Of a stretch of DNA of 64,000 nucleotides, positions 27,102 to 38,236 are shown piece after piece. This DNA is from Alphaproteobacteria bacterium (GTDB lineage Bacteria > Pseudomonadota > Alphaproteobacteria > Micavibrionales > Micavibrionaceae). The notes under the pieces were generated by a model. That model worked only from the letters and a program-made list of their open reading frames with translations. It ran no database searches and was not told where the DNA came from. The stretch spans positions 21,677 to 85,676 of the forward strand of contig QKCR01000160.1 of assembly GCA_003245575.1 (NCBI GenBank), given 5' to 3'. Each line of letters opens with the position of its first letter. Within the stretch, counting starts at the first letter, position 1. The translations under genes and the position numbers were made by a program.

Positions 27102-27548
27102 ATGTTGCTTGCAGTAAAGCTCATTGTTGGTGCTTCGATGATCGGTCTGACGGTCATCCTTCATGCCATTGTCTGTGATCTGGTTTTGCGCTTTCTCAAT
27201 CGCCATTCGAAACTCTTCTTCAGAAGCTTCGGCCAATTCTGGGCCATTCTGACATTGAGTGTATGCGTGTTTGCAATCGGCTCTGCCATTATGGCTGATA
27301 TTTGGATGTGGACGCTGCTTTTATACTACCTCGAGCCGGAAGCTTTGGGGGATATTGAGACCGCTTTGTATTTTACGACCTCGACCTTTACAACGGTCGG
27401 GTATGGTGACATTGTTTTGACAGATGAATGGCGCATTCTTTCGGGGACAACTTCTATAAACGGGATGTTGTTGTTCGGATGGAGTACCGCCTTTATCTTT
27501 GAAATCATGGCCAAATTGTATCAGGATAAAAACCTGCCAAAATCCTAG
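27102..27548 (+). CDS. two-TM potassium channel family protein
   Basis: A 148-residue membrane protein with the K+ selectivity filter TTVGYGD (about residue 102) between hydrophobic segments; PF07885-type ion channel. Two further N-terminal hydrophobic segments are present (about 2-25 and 45-70). No RCK or cyclic-nucleotide domain is attached. AGAGG precedes the ATG. Likely K+ passage across the inner membrane. Confidence 0.8.
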   Translation: MLLAVKLIVGASMIGLTVILHAIVCDLVLRFLNRHSKLFFRSFGQFWAILTLSVCVFAIGSAIMADIWMWTLLLYYLEPEALGDIETALYFTTSTFTTVGYGDIVLTDEWRILSGTTSINGMLLFGWSTAFIFEIMAKLYQDKNLPKS

Positions 27549-27582
27549 AAAAATTTCATAGAAAACGTCATAGAGGGATCGA

Positions 27583-28395
27583 ATGAGCGAACTGCAAAAT
27601 ATTATCAATGCTGCATGGGAAGACCGCAGCAATGTGACTACTCAAACACAAGGTGATGTGCGAGAGGCCGTTGAAATGGCCTTGGCAAAGCTGGATTGCG
27701 GCGAGTTTAGAATTGCCGATAAAAGTACAGGCCACTGGGTTGTGAATGATTGGTTGAAAAAGGCTGTTTTGCTGTCGTTTCGCCTGAACCCGAACCGCAT
27801 GATGGATGCAGGGGATTCTGTGCGCTGGTGGGATAAGGTGCCTCTTAAAACCGGAGACTGGGAAGTCAGCAATTTTGTTGATGCCGGATTTCGTGCGGTC
27901 CCCGGTTCTGTTGTGCGCAAAGGCTCTTATGTTGCGCCCAGCGTTGTTCTGATGCCGTCCTTTATCAATATTGGTGCTTATGTCGATGAGGGGACTATGG
28001 TTGATACATGGGCCACGATCGGATCTTGTGCACAAATCGGTAAGAATTGTCACATTTCAGGCGGTGTCGGGATCGGCGGCGTTTTGGAGCCATTACAGGC
28101 CAATCCGGTTATTATTGAAGATAACGTCTTTATCGGTGCGCGATCCGAAGTTGCCGAGGGTGTGATCGTCGAAGAGGGAGCTGTCCTCTCTATGGGTGTG
28201 TTCCTTGGTGCGTCGACTAAAATTATTGATCGTGAGAGCGGCGAGATTTTCAAAGGTCGTGTTCCCGCTTATTCTGTTGTCGTTCCCGGAACGTTGCCGG
28301 GAGAAAAAGCCCATTTGGCCTGTGCGGTCATCGTCAAGCGCGTGGACGCCCAGACACGCAGCAAAACATCTATTAATGAGTTGCTTCGTGACTAA
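27583..28395 (+). CDS. dapD: tetrahydrodipicolinate N-succinyltransferase
   Basis: A 270-residue enzyme of the succinylase lysine/diaminopimelate pathway. A helical N-terminal part is followed by a left-handed beta-helix of hexapeptide repeats ([40 protein letters not shown]) and the C-terminal VPGTLPG. It transfers succinyl from CoA to tetrahydrodipicolinate. The stop overlaps the dapE GTG by 8 bases, so the two pathway steps are translationally coupled. Confidence 0.95.
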   Translation: MSELQNIINAAWEDRSNVTTQTQGDVREAVEMALAKLDCGEFRIADKSTGHWVVNDWLKKAVLLSFRLNPNRMMDAGDSVRWWDKVPLKTGDWEVSNFVDAGFRAVPGSVVRKGSYVAPSVVLMPSFINIGAYVDEGTMVDTWATIGSCAQIGKNCHISGGVGIGGVLEPLQANPVIIEDNVFIGARSEVAEGVIVEEGAVLSMGVFLGASTKIIDRESGEIFKGRVPAYSVVVPGTLPGEKAHLACAVIVKRVDAQTRSKTSINELLRD

Positions 28396-29539
28396 TATCC
28401 TTGATTCTGTTGCTCTGACGCAGGCTTTGGTGCGTTGCCCGAGTATTACCCCCCATGATGCAGGTGCTTTGGAAGTGCTGACGGTTGCTCTGGAAGGCTG
28501 TGGCTTTACCGTCACGCGGTTGCCGTTCCAGAAAGAGGGCACAGATAGAATCGAAAATATTTTTGCACGGATCGGAACTAAAGGACGCCACGTTAGTTTT
28601 TTAGGGCATACGGATGTTGTTCCTGTCGGTCGCGAGAGTGATTGGACCCACCCGCCTTTTGCTGCCGAGATTGTGGACGGTAAGCTGTATGGGCGCGGCG
28701 TGGCGGATATGAAGGGCGGCGTTGCTGCTTTTGCTGCGGCGTGCTCGGATTTTCTTGCGCAGCATCCTGATTTTGACGAGAGTATCAGCTTGATGATTAC
28801 GGGTGATGAAGAAGCCATGGCGGTCAACGGGACGGTGTGTATGGTCGAGTGGGCCAAAGACAACGGTCAGTTGCCTGATGTGGCGATTGTCGGTGAACCG
28901 TCCAACCCGCAACATTCCGGACAGGTTATGCGTGTCGGACGCCGCGGGTCTTGGAACGGCCGTTTGACCGTAAAGGGCAAGCAAGGTCACAGTGCATATC
29001 CTGAACGCGCAGATAATCCGATCCCGAAATTGATGGCTATTCTTCAGAATGTTGTTGCGGATAAGCCCGATGACGGAAACGAGTTTTTTCCACCGACCCA
29101 TATTGTGATTTCATCTGTTGATGTCGGTAACCCTGCACCCAATATTATTCCGGCTCGGGCCGAGGCGTTGCTCAATGCGCGGTTTAACAGTGTCTGGACG
29201 GGCGAGAGCTTTGATCGCCATATGCGCGAAGTTTTCGATAAGGCTGGCATCGCGTATGAATTGAAGAGCTGGTGCAATGCCGAGAGCTTTATGAGCTCCG
29301 GAGAAGAGTGGCGCGAATTATGTCGGGATGCCGTGACCGAGGTTACCGGACGGACACCACGCTATGACACAGGCGGCGGAACATCGGATGCGCGATTTGT
29401 TGCGCCGTTCTGCCCTGTTGTCGAGTATGGGGCATGTAATGCCACTATCCATCAGGTGGATGAATATTCCCCTGTTGCCGAAATCGAGGAATTGACGAAA
29501 ACATATGTCAGAATTCTCGAAAAATATTTTTATGCTTAA
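28388..29539 (+). CDS. dapE: succinyl-diaminopimelate desuccinylase
   Basis: A 383-residue zinc peptidase-like enzyme (M20 family) that removes succinate to give LL-diaminopimelate. Metal motifs: GHTDVVPVG (about 70), [10 protein letters not shown] (about 100), TGDEEA (about 137) and ATIHQVDEY near the end. GTG 28388 within GTGACTAA is chosen since it gives the standard N-terminus ([20 protein letters not shown]); the longer frame to 28196 lies inside dapD. Confidence 0.95.
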   Translation: MTNILDSVALTQALVRCPSITPHDAGALEVLTVALEGCGFTVTRLPFQKEGTDRIENIFARIGTKGRHVSFLGHTDVVPVGRESDWTHPPFAAEIVDGKLYGRGVADMKGGVAAFAAACSDFLAQHPDFDESISLMITGDEEAMAVNGTVCMVEWAKDNGQLPDVAIVGEPSNPQHSGQVMRVGRRGSWNGRLTVKGKQGHSAYPERADNPIPKLMAILQNVVADKPDDGNEFFPPTHIVISSVDVGNPAPNIIPARAEALLNARFNSVWTGESFDRHMREVFDKAGIAYELKSWCNAESFMSSGEEWRELCRDAVTEVTGRTPRYDTGGGTSDARFVAPFCPVVEYGACNATIHQVDEYSPVAEIEELTKTYVRILEKYFYA

Positions 29540-29546
29540 ATGAAAC

Positions 29547-29583
29547 GCCCTTGACCTAGACGAGGGCTTTTCTTATTTATTTT
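29547..29583 (+). terminator. terminator after dapDE
   Basis: GCCCTTG (29547-29553) pairs with CGAGGGC (29561-29567) including one G-T, followed by a long T-rich tract. Confidence 0.65.
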
Positions 29584-29618
29584 TTACATTTCTTTGGGAC
29601 CGGATAAGGAGTTTATCA

Positions 29619-31199
29619 ATGCGTTCTTTTCTATCTATGACAAGATTATCTGTTTTGAGTTTTGCGGTTTTGACTTTTTCCGTGCCGATGAGCCCGATGG
29701 CCCATGCAGGATTGTTCGGCAGTGATAAAGACAAAGAAGCAGAGGTTCAGGAAGCATCTCCACCGGGAAATGCTCCGCGCAGCTTTGCCGATTTATCCGA
29801 AAGCCTGTTGCCTGCGGTCGTCAATATTTCTTCGACCACCAAAGTGACCCAGCCGAGCGGTGAAATGCCCGAGATGCCTGAATTTCCTGAAGGGTCTCCG
29901 TTTAATGAATTCTTCAAGGATTTTATGGAGCGTCAAGGTCAAGGTGGGGAAGGTCAGTCTCTGCCGTCTACTTCTTTGGGATCGGGTTTTGTCATTGACG
30001 CCAAGAAAGGTCTGGTTGTCACCAATAATCACGTGATTAAGGATGCCGATGAAATCCGTGTGATCTTTAATGATGATGTGACGTTGGACGCCGAGTTGGT
30101 CGGAACGGATGATAAAACCGATTTGGCTGTTCTGAAAGTTGATCCGAGCAAGCGTAAATTGTCCGAAGTGCCTTTTGGCGACAGTGACAAGATGCGCGTC
30201 GGGGATTGGGTTTTGGCGATCGGGAATCCGTTTGGTCTTGGCGGGACTGTGACTGCGGGAATTATTTCTGCGCGCCAGCGGGATATTCATTCCGGTCCTT
30301 ATGATGACTTTATTCAAACGGATGCATCCATCAACCGCGGAAACTCGGGTGGGCCGATGTTTAACCTGAAAGGTGAAGTGATCGGGATTAATACGGCGAT
30401 TTATTCGCCGTCAGGCGGATCAGTCGGGATCGGGTTTGCTATCCCATCCGATTTGGCAAAACCTGTTGTCGACCAGATTGTCGAGTTCGGGCGGACGCGT
30501 CGCGGATGGTTGGGTGTTAAAATCCAGACTATCACGGATGAAATTGCCGAGAGCATGGGACTTCAAGGAACGAACGGTGCGTTGGTTGCCAGCGTGACAC
30601 CTGACGGACCTGCTGCAAAAGCCAAAATTCAGCAAGGGGACGTGATCGTTGAATTTAACGGACACAAGCTTGATGCTATGCGCCAATTACCGCGCATTGT
30701 TGCCGAGACACCGGTCGGTCGCAAAGTGCCTGTCAAGGTCTTGCGCGACGGCAAGGATGTGACGCTCTCTGTTGTGGTCGGTGAGTTGGAAAAGGCCGAA
30801 GATGACGGGCTGTTGGCAGAGAACAATTCAGAGGAAGGCAAAACACAAAATGCCAAATCGTCTGAGTTGGACGGAACAGGCGTTTTTGTCAGTGCGATGA
30901 CTGCATCAGGTCGCGAGATGTTCGGTATTCCTGACACTGTCAAAGGTTTGTTGGTTACAAAAGTGGCGGCCGGTTCTGATGCCATGATGAAAGGATTGGT
31001 TGCGGGAGACGTTATCGTCCAGATCAATCAGACTGATGTCACGACTGTTGAAGCTGCGCAAAAACAGATCAATGAGTTGATGAAGGATAAGGATGCGAAG
31101 AAAACCGTTTTGCTTTTGGTTGATAATCAAGGGCGCGGGGATGTTCGGTTCGTAGCCTTGAAATTATCTGACAAGAAATCGGATGCCAAGAAGAAGTAA
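29619..31199 (+). CDS. degP: DegP/HtrA-type periplasmic serine protease
   Basis: A 526-residue protease-chaperone. Signal peptide to MAHAG (residue 31); trypsin-like domain with His138 (NNHVIKD), Asp168 (KTDLAVLKV) and Ser243 (GNSGGP); then two PDZ domains (about 290-380 and 430-515). A Pro/Glu/Met-rich loop (about 80-100) is typical of the N-terminal LA loop. It degrades misfolded envelope proteins. The stop overlaps the miaA start by one base (TAATG). Confidence 0.9.
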   Translation: MRSFLSMTRLSVLSFAVLTFSVPMSPMAHAGLFGSDKDKEAEVQEASPPGNAPRSFADLSESLLPAVVNISSTTKVTQPSGEMPEMPEFPEGSPFNEFFKDFMERQGQGGEGQSLPSTSLGSGFVIDAKKGLVVTNNHVIKDADEIRVIFNDDVTLDAELVGTDDKTDLAVLKVDPSKRKLSEVPFGDSDKMRVGDWVLAIGNPFGLGGTVTAGIISARQRDIHSGPYDDFIQTDASINRGNSGGPMFNLKGEVIGINTAIYSPSGGSVGIGFAIPSDLAKPVVDQIVEFGRTRRGWLGVKIQTITDEIAESMGLQGTNGALVASVTPDGPAAKAKIQQGDVIVEFNGHKLDAMRQLPRIVAETPVGRKVPVKVLRDGKDVTLSVVVGELEKAEDDGLLAENNSEEGKTQNAKSSELDGTGVFVSAMTASGREMFGIPDTVKGLLVTKVAAGSDAMMKGLVAGDVIVQINQTDVTTVEAAQKQINELMKDKDAKKTVLLLVDNQGRGDVRFVALKLSDKKSDAKKK

Positions 31200-32080
31200 T
31201 GCCGGATAAAATTTGTGTTCATATTATAGCGGGGCCGACTGCCAGCGGGAAGTCGGCCCGTGCTTTGGAGATCGCAGTCGCGCAAGGCGGCGTTGTTATT
31301 AATGCCGATTCGATGCAGCTTTATGACGGGTTGGCGATGTTGACGGCGCAACCTTCAGAAGCAGATTGTGCTGCTGCCCCGCATAGGCTTTACGGGTGTT
31401 TGACGCCAGCATCCCAGACCAATGCCGTGTCGTGGCGCGAAATGGCTTTGACGGAAATTTATGCTGCGCGCGATGCGGGTCGTGTGCCGATTGTTGCGGG
31501 CGGCACAGGTTTTTATCTAAAGGCTTTGATGGAAGGGTTATCGCCTATTCCTGAAGTTCCTGAAGAGGTGCGCGTTCTGAGTGAAGATTTAATGGATTCC
31601 ATCGGGATAGAGGAATTTTTCAAGCAGTTGAGCGAGATTGATCCTGTGTGGTGTGCTGCGGCTGATCCGCATAATCGCCAACGTCTGGTGCGCGCGTTTG
31701 AAGTATATCATCATACCAAAAAGCCTCTGTCTTATTGGCAGAATTTGCCCAAAATCGGCGCGCCTGATGATCTGGATTTCAAAGTTGAGATTATTTTGCC
31801 CGAGCGTGAGGTGTTATATCGCCGTTGTGACGCACGATTTGACCAGATGATTGCCGAGGGCGTTTTAGAGGAAGTAGCCGCCTTTGATAATTTGATCGAG
31901 CGCGGCTTTGTGCCGTCTTCTTGCCCGCTGACCCATGCGCTGGGGTTCAGACCTTTGCAGCAACATCTTAATGGTGAGATGGATTTGGACACGGCAGTAA
32001 TGCTTTCCAAAAACGAAACACGCCACTATGCCAAACGGCAAGTGACGTGGTTTAAACACCAGATGTCTCACGCTTCTTAG
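31199..32080 (+). CDS. miaA: tRNA dimethylallyltransferase
   Basis: A 293-residue enzyme adding dimethylallyl to A37 of tRNAs reading UNN codons. P-loop GPTASGKSA (about 13), NADSMQLYDGL (about 33) and VAGGTGFYLKAL (about 100) are clear. Its start overlaps the degP stop, and its last bases overlap the end of the convergent sigma-like gene by four. Confidence 0.93.
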   Translation: MPDKICVHIIAGPTASGKSARALEIAVAQGGVVINADSMQLYDGLAMLTAQPSEADCAAAPHRLYGCLTPASQTNAVSWREMALTEIYAARDAGRVPIVAGGTGFYLKALMEGLSPIPEVPEEVRVLSEDLMDSIGIEEFFKQLSEIDPVWCAAADPHNRQRLVRAFEVYHHTKKPLSYWQNLPKIGAPDDLDFKVEIILPEREVLYRRCDARFDQMIAEGVLEEVAAFDNLIERGFVPSSCPLTHALGFRPLQQHLNGEMDLDTAVMLSKNETRHYAKRQVTWFKHQMSHAS

Positions 32081-32790
32081 GTGAATTCAGGCTTCAAGCC
32101 CTCTTTCACAAGGGCTGCGACTTGTTGTTTGATCCGCTTGTTTACGACGCTGACCGCGAGGCCATATTCGCTCGCGAGGTCACGTTGGGTTTTTCCTGCG
32201 CCGCAGTCTTCGGGGTCGTCACAGCATTTACGTGCATTTTCCAGCATCATATGTGTTTCAGGCACACCCTCACGCTCCAGAATTTTGCGCAAAATCCGGT
32301 TGTTCAGGCTTTGCTCTTCTTCATGGAGAACAGCAATCTCGGGCGGCAAGAGCGTTTGCGTATAAAAGCCCTCGGGCAAATCAGGAATAAAGTTTTGCCC
32401 TAGAGAGGTTTCGCCCTCCGGATGATCTTCTGTTGTACTCAGGGCAACATATTGCAAGGGGCCTGCGATTTTGAATCTGCGGTCTGCAGTGGTGCGGGCA
32501 ACAGATGACGCCCATCCATTGAAGGCCTGATAGATCTTGCAGAAGCTTCCTGTTTTGCCTTTTTTGGCAAGAGTTTGGAGTTCCAGCAAAGTTAGAGAGA
32601 TTTCTTGTTCAAGGTCATCCAGCGGCCATCTGTTGCCTGTCACGCGGTTCGCAAAAAAGGCGAGGCGTTGTCTGTTTTCCTCGAGGTATGTTGCGAGAGC
32701 TGCTGTATCAAACTGTTCAACGATTTTGAAATAGAGCGCGTGTTTCGGGTCTTCCCCCGTTGGTTCTTTTGGCATTGTTGTTGTCGGCAT
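32077..32790 (-). CDS. sigma-70-like regulatory protein
   Basis: A 237-residue soluble protein. Residues about 35-75 (LAFFANRVTGNRWPLDDLEQEISLTL, in two parts) look like sigma region 2. The C-terminal KTQRDLASEYGLAVSVVNKRIKQQ looks like a region-4 helix-turn-helix. The linker between them (about 80-190) is long and has several Cys near residue 190 (KCCDDPEDCG). No anti-sigma gene is adjacent. It may be a divergent sigma or a phage-type regulator; the fold call is tentative. Confidence 0.5.
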   Translation of the reverse strand: MPTTTMPKEPTGEDPKHALYFKIVEQFDTAALATYLEENRQRLAFFANRVTGNRWPLDDLEQEISLTLLELQTLAKKGKTGSFCKIYQAFNGWASSVARTTADRRFKIAGPLQYVALSTTEDHPEGETSLGQNFIPDLPEGFYTQTLLPPEIAVLHEEEQSLNNRILRKILEREGVPETHMMLENARKCCDDPEDCGAGKTQRDLASEYGLAVSVVNKRIKQQVAALVKEGLKPEFT

Positions 32791-32915
32791 TTAATCGATC
32801 CCTGTTTTTTGTTGGAGAGTGGGCTAGATTTAAAAATATGTCAAATAAATAAAAATTGTCGCAGGTGTGAAATAAAATGTTGCATAGCGGCAGGGATGCG
32901 CGTAACAATACTGCC

Positions 32916-32996
32916 ATGATGTTCCAAACCAGCAACATTCTTCTTAGCAATATCGTCGTCCTCGTGGTGGGTACGGCGTTGCGGGATGTTGCTTAA
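32916..32996 (+). CDS. ilv leader peptide
   Basis: A 26-codon frame (or 25 from the second ATG at 32919) with a dense branched-chain run: the codons at 32937-32969 read I-L-L-S-N-I-V-V-L-V-V, nine of eleven being Ile, Leu or Val. It ends at TAA 32994-32996, just past the antiterminator arm. A seven-codon frame (32896-32919, MRVTILP) overlaps its start by ATGA and may feed ribosomes in. The ribosome binding site is weak. Confidence 0.75.
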   Translation: MMFQTSNILLSNIVVLVVGTALRDVA

Positions 32997-33053
32997 GAGG
33001 TAACTTCAGTTTGAACCGTAACGCCCCGATCGAAAGAACGGGGCTTTATTTTT
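32975..33053 (+). promoter_or_regulatory. ilv transcription attenuator (antiterminator/terminator switch)
   Basis: Terminator: GCCCCG (33023-33028) with CGGGGC (33039-33044), then TTTATTTTTT. Competing antiterminator: GGCGTTGCGG (32975-32984) pairs over ten bases, one of them G-U, with CCGTAACGCC (33016-33025), which overlaps the terminator's left arm. Stalling on Ile/Val/Leu codons would leave the 5' arm free and permit read-through to ilvB. The structures are visible; the control is inferred from the classical model. Confidence 0.8.
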
Positions 33054-33122
33054 TCGGACTTAGATATTGTTCGGACAGACTAACGTAGTAGAGTGTACAA
33101 GCAAGAAAGGCAGTAAACGATC

Positions 33123-35030
33123 ATGGCAACCAAAACGACCCTGAAACCAAAAAACAAGGCGGGGGCCAAGTCGGCCGCAAAATCTGCCGGAAAGCCGCAG
33201 ATGAAGTTGGTGAAATCAACACCTGAAGCCAAGAAGGCCAAAAGCACATCCGCGTCCCAATGGGTTTATGATAAGAAAACTCTGACAGGTGCCGAGATTG
33301 TGATTCAGGCTTTGGTCGATAACGGGGTTGATACGATCTTCGGGTATCCCGGTGGTGCTGTTCTGCCGATTTATGACGCCATTTTTCAGCAAAAGAAAAT
33401 CAAGCACGTCCTCGTCCGCCATGAGCAGGCCGCGCTTCATGCTGCAGAAGGCTATGCCCGTTCGACAGGTAAAGTCGGATGTGCGCTGGTGACGTCAGGT
33501 CCGGGGGCCACAAATGCCGTGACAGGCCTGACCGATGCGCTGCTTGATTCCATTCCTGTTCTGTGTTTCTCGGGCCAGGTTCCAACCTTCCTGATCGGAA
33601 CGGATGCGTTCCAAGAAGCCGATACAACAGGTATTACCCGTCAATGTACCAAGCAGAACTATCTGGTTAAGGATGTCAAGGATTTGGCCAAGACGGTTCA
33701 TGAAGCTTTCCACGTTGCTAAATCCGGTCGTCCCGGCCCAGTTCTGATTGATCTGCCGAAGGATGTTCAGTTTGCACCAGGGCCTTATCAGTCCCCAGAA
33801 GAAACAGATTTGTCCCGTTATTGTCCGCGCACGATGCCTGATATTTCATTGATTGAAGATGCCGTCGAGATGATGGCCAATGCTAAGAAGCCCGTCTTTT
33901 ATACGGGCGGCGGTGTTGTTAATTCCGGTACTGAAGCTGCAGAATTATTGACTGAGTTTGTCCAGATGACCGGATTTCCGATTACCTCTACATTGATGGG
34001 ATTGGGCGGATATCCGATGCGCGATAAGCAACATTTGGGTATGCTCGGGATGCACGGCACGTTTGAAGCCAACTGGGCGATGCATGATTGTGATGTGATG
34101 ATTAATATCGGCGCGCGCTTTGATGACCGTGTGACGGGACGTCTTGATGCATTCGCTCCGAATTCCAAGAAGATTCATATTGATATTGATCCAAGCTCGA
34201 TAAATAAAAACGTGCGGGTTGAACTGGGAATTGTTGCAGACAGTGTTGAAGCGTTACGCGCGATGATTGCTGTTTGGAAAAAACGCAAATACAAAGCGGA
34301 TGCCGCAGCCATGAAAGCATGGTGGGCACAGATTGAAAAATGGCGCGCTGTGAAATGTCTGAACTATCAGAAATCTGCCAAAACCATTAAGCCACAATAT
34401 GCTTTGGAGCGGTTGCAGGCAGCTTTGGATAAAGAAATGTCCAAGAAAAACGGTCGGGATGTCTTTATTTCCACGGAAGTCGGACAGCACCAGATGTGGG
34501 CGGCACAATTCCTGAAATTCGACAAGCCGAACCACTGGATGACCTCCGGCGGATTGGGCACAATGGGATATGGGTTCCCTGCGGCAATCGGTGTGCAGAT
34601 GGCGCATCCGGATGCGTTGGTTGTTGATGTTGCGGGGGATGCCTCTATCCTGATGAATATTCAGGAGATGTCGACGGCGGTTCAATATCGTTTGCCTGTT
34701 AAAATCTTTATCCTCAATAACCAGTGGATGGGAATGGTCAAGCAATGGCAAGAATTGTTGCACGGGGAGCGGTATTCCAACTCTTATACCGAATCTTTGC
34801 CTGACTTTGTGAAGTTGGCAGAGGCCTACGGCGGTATCGGAATGCGCGTGAGTGATCCTGCGGAGCTGGATGATGTTATCGCCAAAATGATGAAAACGGA
34901 TTGTGTGACCATCGTTGATGTGTGTGTTGACCCATCGGAGAATTGTTTCCCGATGATCCCGTCAGGCAAGGCGCATAACGAAATGATTCTGTCGGCCGAT
35001 GCCGAAAAATTCGATAAAACATTGGTGTAG
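33123..35030 (+). CDS. ilvB: acetolactate synthase large subunit
   Basis: A 635-residue thiamine-diphosphate enzyme for the first shared step to Val, Leu and Ile. It has FGYPGGAVLPIYDA with the catalytic Glu in VRHEQAALHAAEGYAR, and the ThDP motif GDASILMNIQEM...NNQWMGM near residue 510-540. An N-terminal extension of about 50 residues, rich in Lys, Ala and Ser, precedes the usual start of the family. It is the first gene behind the ilv attenuator and is coupled to ilvN. Confidence 0.95.
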   Translation: MATKTTLKPKNKAGAKSAAKSAGKPQMKLVKSTPEAKKAKSTSASQWVYDKKTLTGAEIVIQALVDNGVDTIFGYPGGAVLPIYDAIFQQKKIKHVLVRHEQAALHAAEGYARSTGKVGCALVTSGPGATNAVTGLTDALLDSIPVLCFSGQVPTFLIGTDAFQEADTTGITRQCTKQNYLVKDVKDLAKTVHEAFHVAKSGRPGPVLIDLPKDVQFAPGPYQSPEETDLSRYCPRTMPDISLIEDAVEMMANAKKPVFYTGGGVVNSGTEAAELLTEFVQMTGFPITSTLMGLGGYPMRDKQHLGMLGMHGTFEANWAMHDCDVMINIGARFDDRVTGRLDAFAPNSKKIHIDIDPSSINKNVRVELGIVADSVEALRAMIAVWKKRKYKADAAAMKAWWAQIEKWRAVKCLNYQKSAKTIKPQYALERLQAALDKEMSKKNGRDVFISTEVGQHQMWAAQFLKFDKPNHWMTSGGLGTMGYGFPAAIGVQMAHPDALVVDVAGDASILMNIQEMSTAVQYRLPVKIFILNNQWMGMVKQWQELLHGERYSNSYTESLPDFVKLAEAYGGIGMRVSDPAELDDVIAKMMKTDCVTIVDVCVDPSENCFPMIPSGKAHNEMILSADAEKFDKTLV

Positions 35031-35051
35031 TTGAAAAGGGAGAAATTGACT

Positions 35052-35607
35052 ATGGCACGTACATCTCAACAGGACCGCAAAAGTGTCTACGGGGCTGCCC
35101 CCGTTCAAGACCCTGTGTCGTCACATACGCTCGCTGTGATCGTTGATAACGAACCGGGAGTTTTGGCCCGCGTAATTGGTTTGTTTTCAGGTCGCGGATA
35201 TAACATTGAAAGCCTGACGGTCGCCGAAACAGATCACACAGCACGCAAGTCCCGTATCACAATCGTGTGTTCGGGGACTGTGCATGTGATCGAACAGATT
35301 CACCATCAGCTCTCGCGCCTTGTGCCTGTGCATAAAGTCTCGAACCTGACACTCGAGAGCACCCATCTTGAACGCGAGCTTGCGCTCCTTAAGGTGGTCG
35401 GGAAAAAAGACAAACGAATTGAAGCTTTGCGCGTCGCTGATATTTTCAGGGCGCGCGTTGTCGATTCAACGCTTGAAAGTTTTGTGTTTGAAATCACTGG
35501 GACAACGGAAAAGGTCAATGCATTTATTGATTTGATGCGTCCTTTGGGGTTGACTGAAATTTCCCGTACGGGAGTTGCGGCTATCTCGCGCGGAAAGGAA
35601 GGCGTCT

Positions 35608-35621
<14 letters not shown>
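35052..35621 (+). CDS. ilvN: acetolactate synthase small (regulatory) subunit
   Basis: A 189-residue regulatory subunit (ilvN/ilvH type) that binds valine and stimulates IlvB. ACT domain with HTLAVIVDNEPGVLARVIGLFSGRGYNIESL (in pieces, about 25-55), then a C-terminal domain. ATG 35052 follows AAGGGAG; the TTG at 35031 in the same frame is less likely. It starts 21 bases after ilvB, and its end overlaps the lipoprotein gene. Confidence 0.93.
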
Positions 35622-37108
<1,487 letters not shown>

Positions 37109-37112
37109 AATC

Positions 37113-37138
37113 AAAAGCCCCCGTAAGGGGGTTTTTTA
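37113..37138 (+). terminator. terminator after ilvC
   Basis: CCCCC (37118-37122), GTAA loop, GGGGG (37127-37131), T6 run. Confidence 0.9.
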
Positions 37139-37215
37139 TTGGCAAATATTTATATTACCAGATATGAATATAGCAGGCGTTTCAATGCCTGTTATTTTTA
37201 GTATGTGAGATCCCT

Positions 37216-38187
37216 TTGTCCTTCCTTAAAAAAATCCCCGAACTTGTCTATGCCTGCATTCTGATGGTGCTGTCTGTGTTTTTTGTTACAGCCATGAACA
37301 CGGGGGCTAAATTATCCAGTCCTTACCATGACCCGATTGAGATTGTATTTTATCGCGGATGTGTGGCGTTAGCAGTCATGACACTCTGGATGATGGCTAC
37401 CAATAATTACAAGCTGCTCAAAACCAATCGGCCTTTCACTCATTTGGGGCGGTCTGTTGTCGGCAATATCGGCGTGTGTATGGTGTTTTGGGCGTATGCT
37501 TTGCTGCCGATGGCATCGGCCACGACGATTATTCTGACCTCGGGTGTGATGGTGACATTATTATCTGCTGTTTTCCTCAAAGAAAAAGTCGGGCCATGGC
37601 GATGGGGTGCTGTTGTTTTCGGCTTGTGTGGATGTTTGATCGCAACAGACATGCACGGATCGGACTTTAATCCGGTCGGCACGATGGTGGCGATGGTGGC
37701 CATGGTGACGACTTCTCTTGTGGCTATTTTCTTGCGGCATATGGGGAAAACCGAGCACGCTTTTACGACAGTTTTTTATTTTGTTTTGGCAGGTGTTTTG
37801 TCTTCGGGAATTTATATGATCTTTAAAGGGCATGCGCCTGATCCTGCGGCTTATCTGATTTTGTTGGCAACCGGTTTATTCAGTCTCTTTAGTCTGTTAC
37901 TCAAAACAGAATCTTATAAATTCGCCGAGGTGTCACTCCTGTCTCCCTTGCAATATACGGCTCTGGTGTGGTCTGTGGCGTTCGGGTGGATGTTCTGGGG
38001 AGATGTGCCGTCAGTTATGGTTTTATCCGGTGCGGGGTTGGTTGTTGCAAGTAACGCCGTTATTGTATGGCGCGAATCCGTTCATCGTAGGCGGCATTCT
38101 CCTGAGTCTGCACCAATATCTCTCGTGACGGATGCACCCGATGCAGATGAGCCGTTAGCAGAAAAAGATATTGCAAAATGTGCCTAA
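37216..38187 (+). CDS. DMT-superfamily (EamA) permease
   Basis: A 323-residue protein with ten hydrophobic segments in two EamA repeats (about 10-150 and 160-295) and a charged C-terminal tail. Family members export or import small metabolites. The start is a TTG at 37216; no ATG lies upstream in frame and the ribosome site is weak, so the exact N-terminus is uncertain. It follows ilvC but lies beyond that gene's terminator. Confidence 0.8.
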   Translation: MSFLKKIPELVYACILMVLSVFFVTAMNTGAKLSSPYHDPIEIVFYRGCVALAVMTLWMMATNNYKLLKTNRPFTHLGRSVVGNIGVCMVFWAYALLPMASATTIILTSGVMVTLLSAVFLKEKVGPWRWGAVVFGLCGCLIATDMHGSDFNPVGTMVAMVAMVTTSLVAIFLRHMGKTEHAFTTVFYFVLAGVLSSGIYMIFKGHAPDPAAYLILLATGLFSLFSLLLKTESYKFAEVSLLSPLQYTALVWSVAFGWMFWGDVPSVMVLSGAGLVVASNAVIVWRESVHRRRHSPESAPISLVTDAPDADEPLAEKDIAKCA

Positions 38188-38194
38188 CATAAAC

Positions 38195-38219
38195 AAAAGC
38201 CCCTCTGTGAGGGGCTTTT
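38195..38219. terminator. bidirectional terminator
   Basis: Perfect 11-base stem AAAAGCCCCTC (38195-38205) / GAGGGGCTTTT (38209-38219) between convergent genes. Confidence 0.9.
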
Positions 38220-38236
38220 AAATGAGGCTTTTACAA

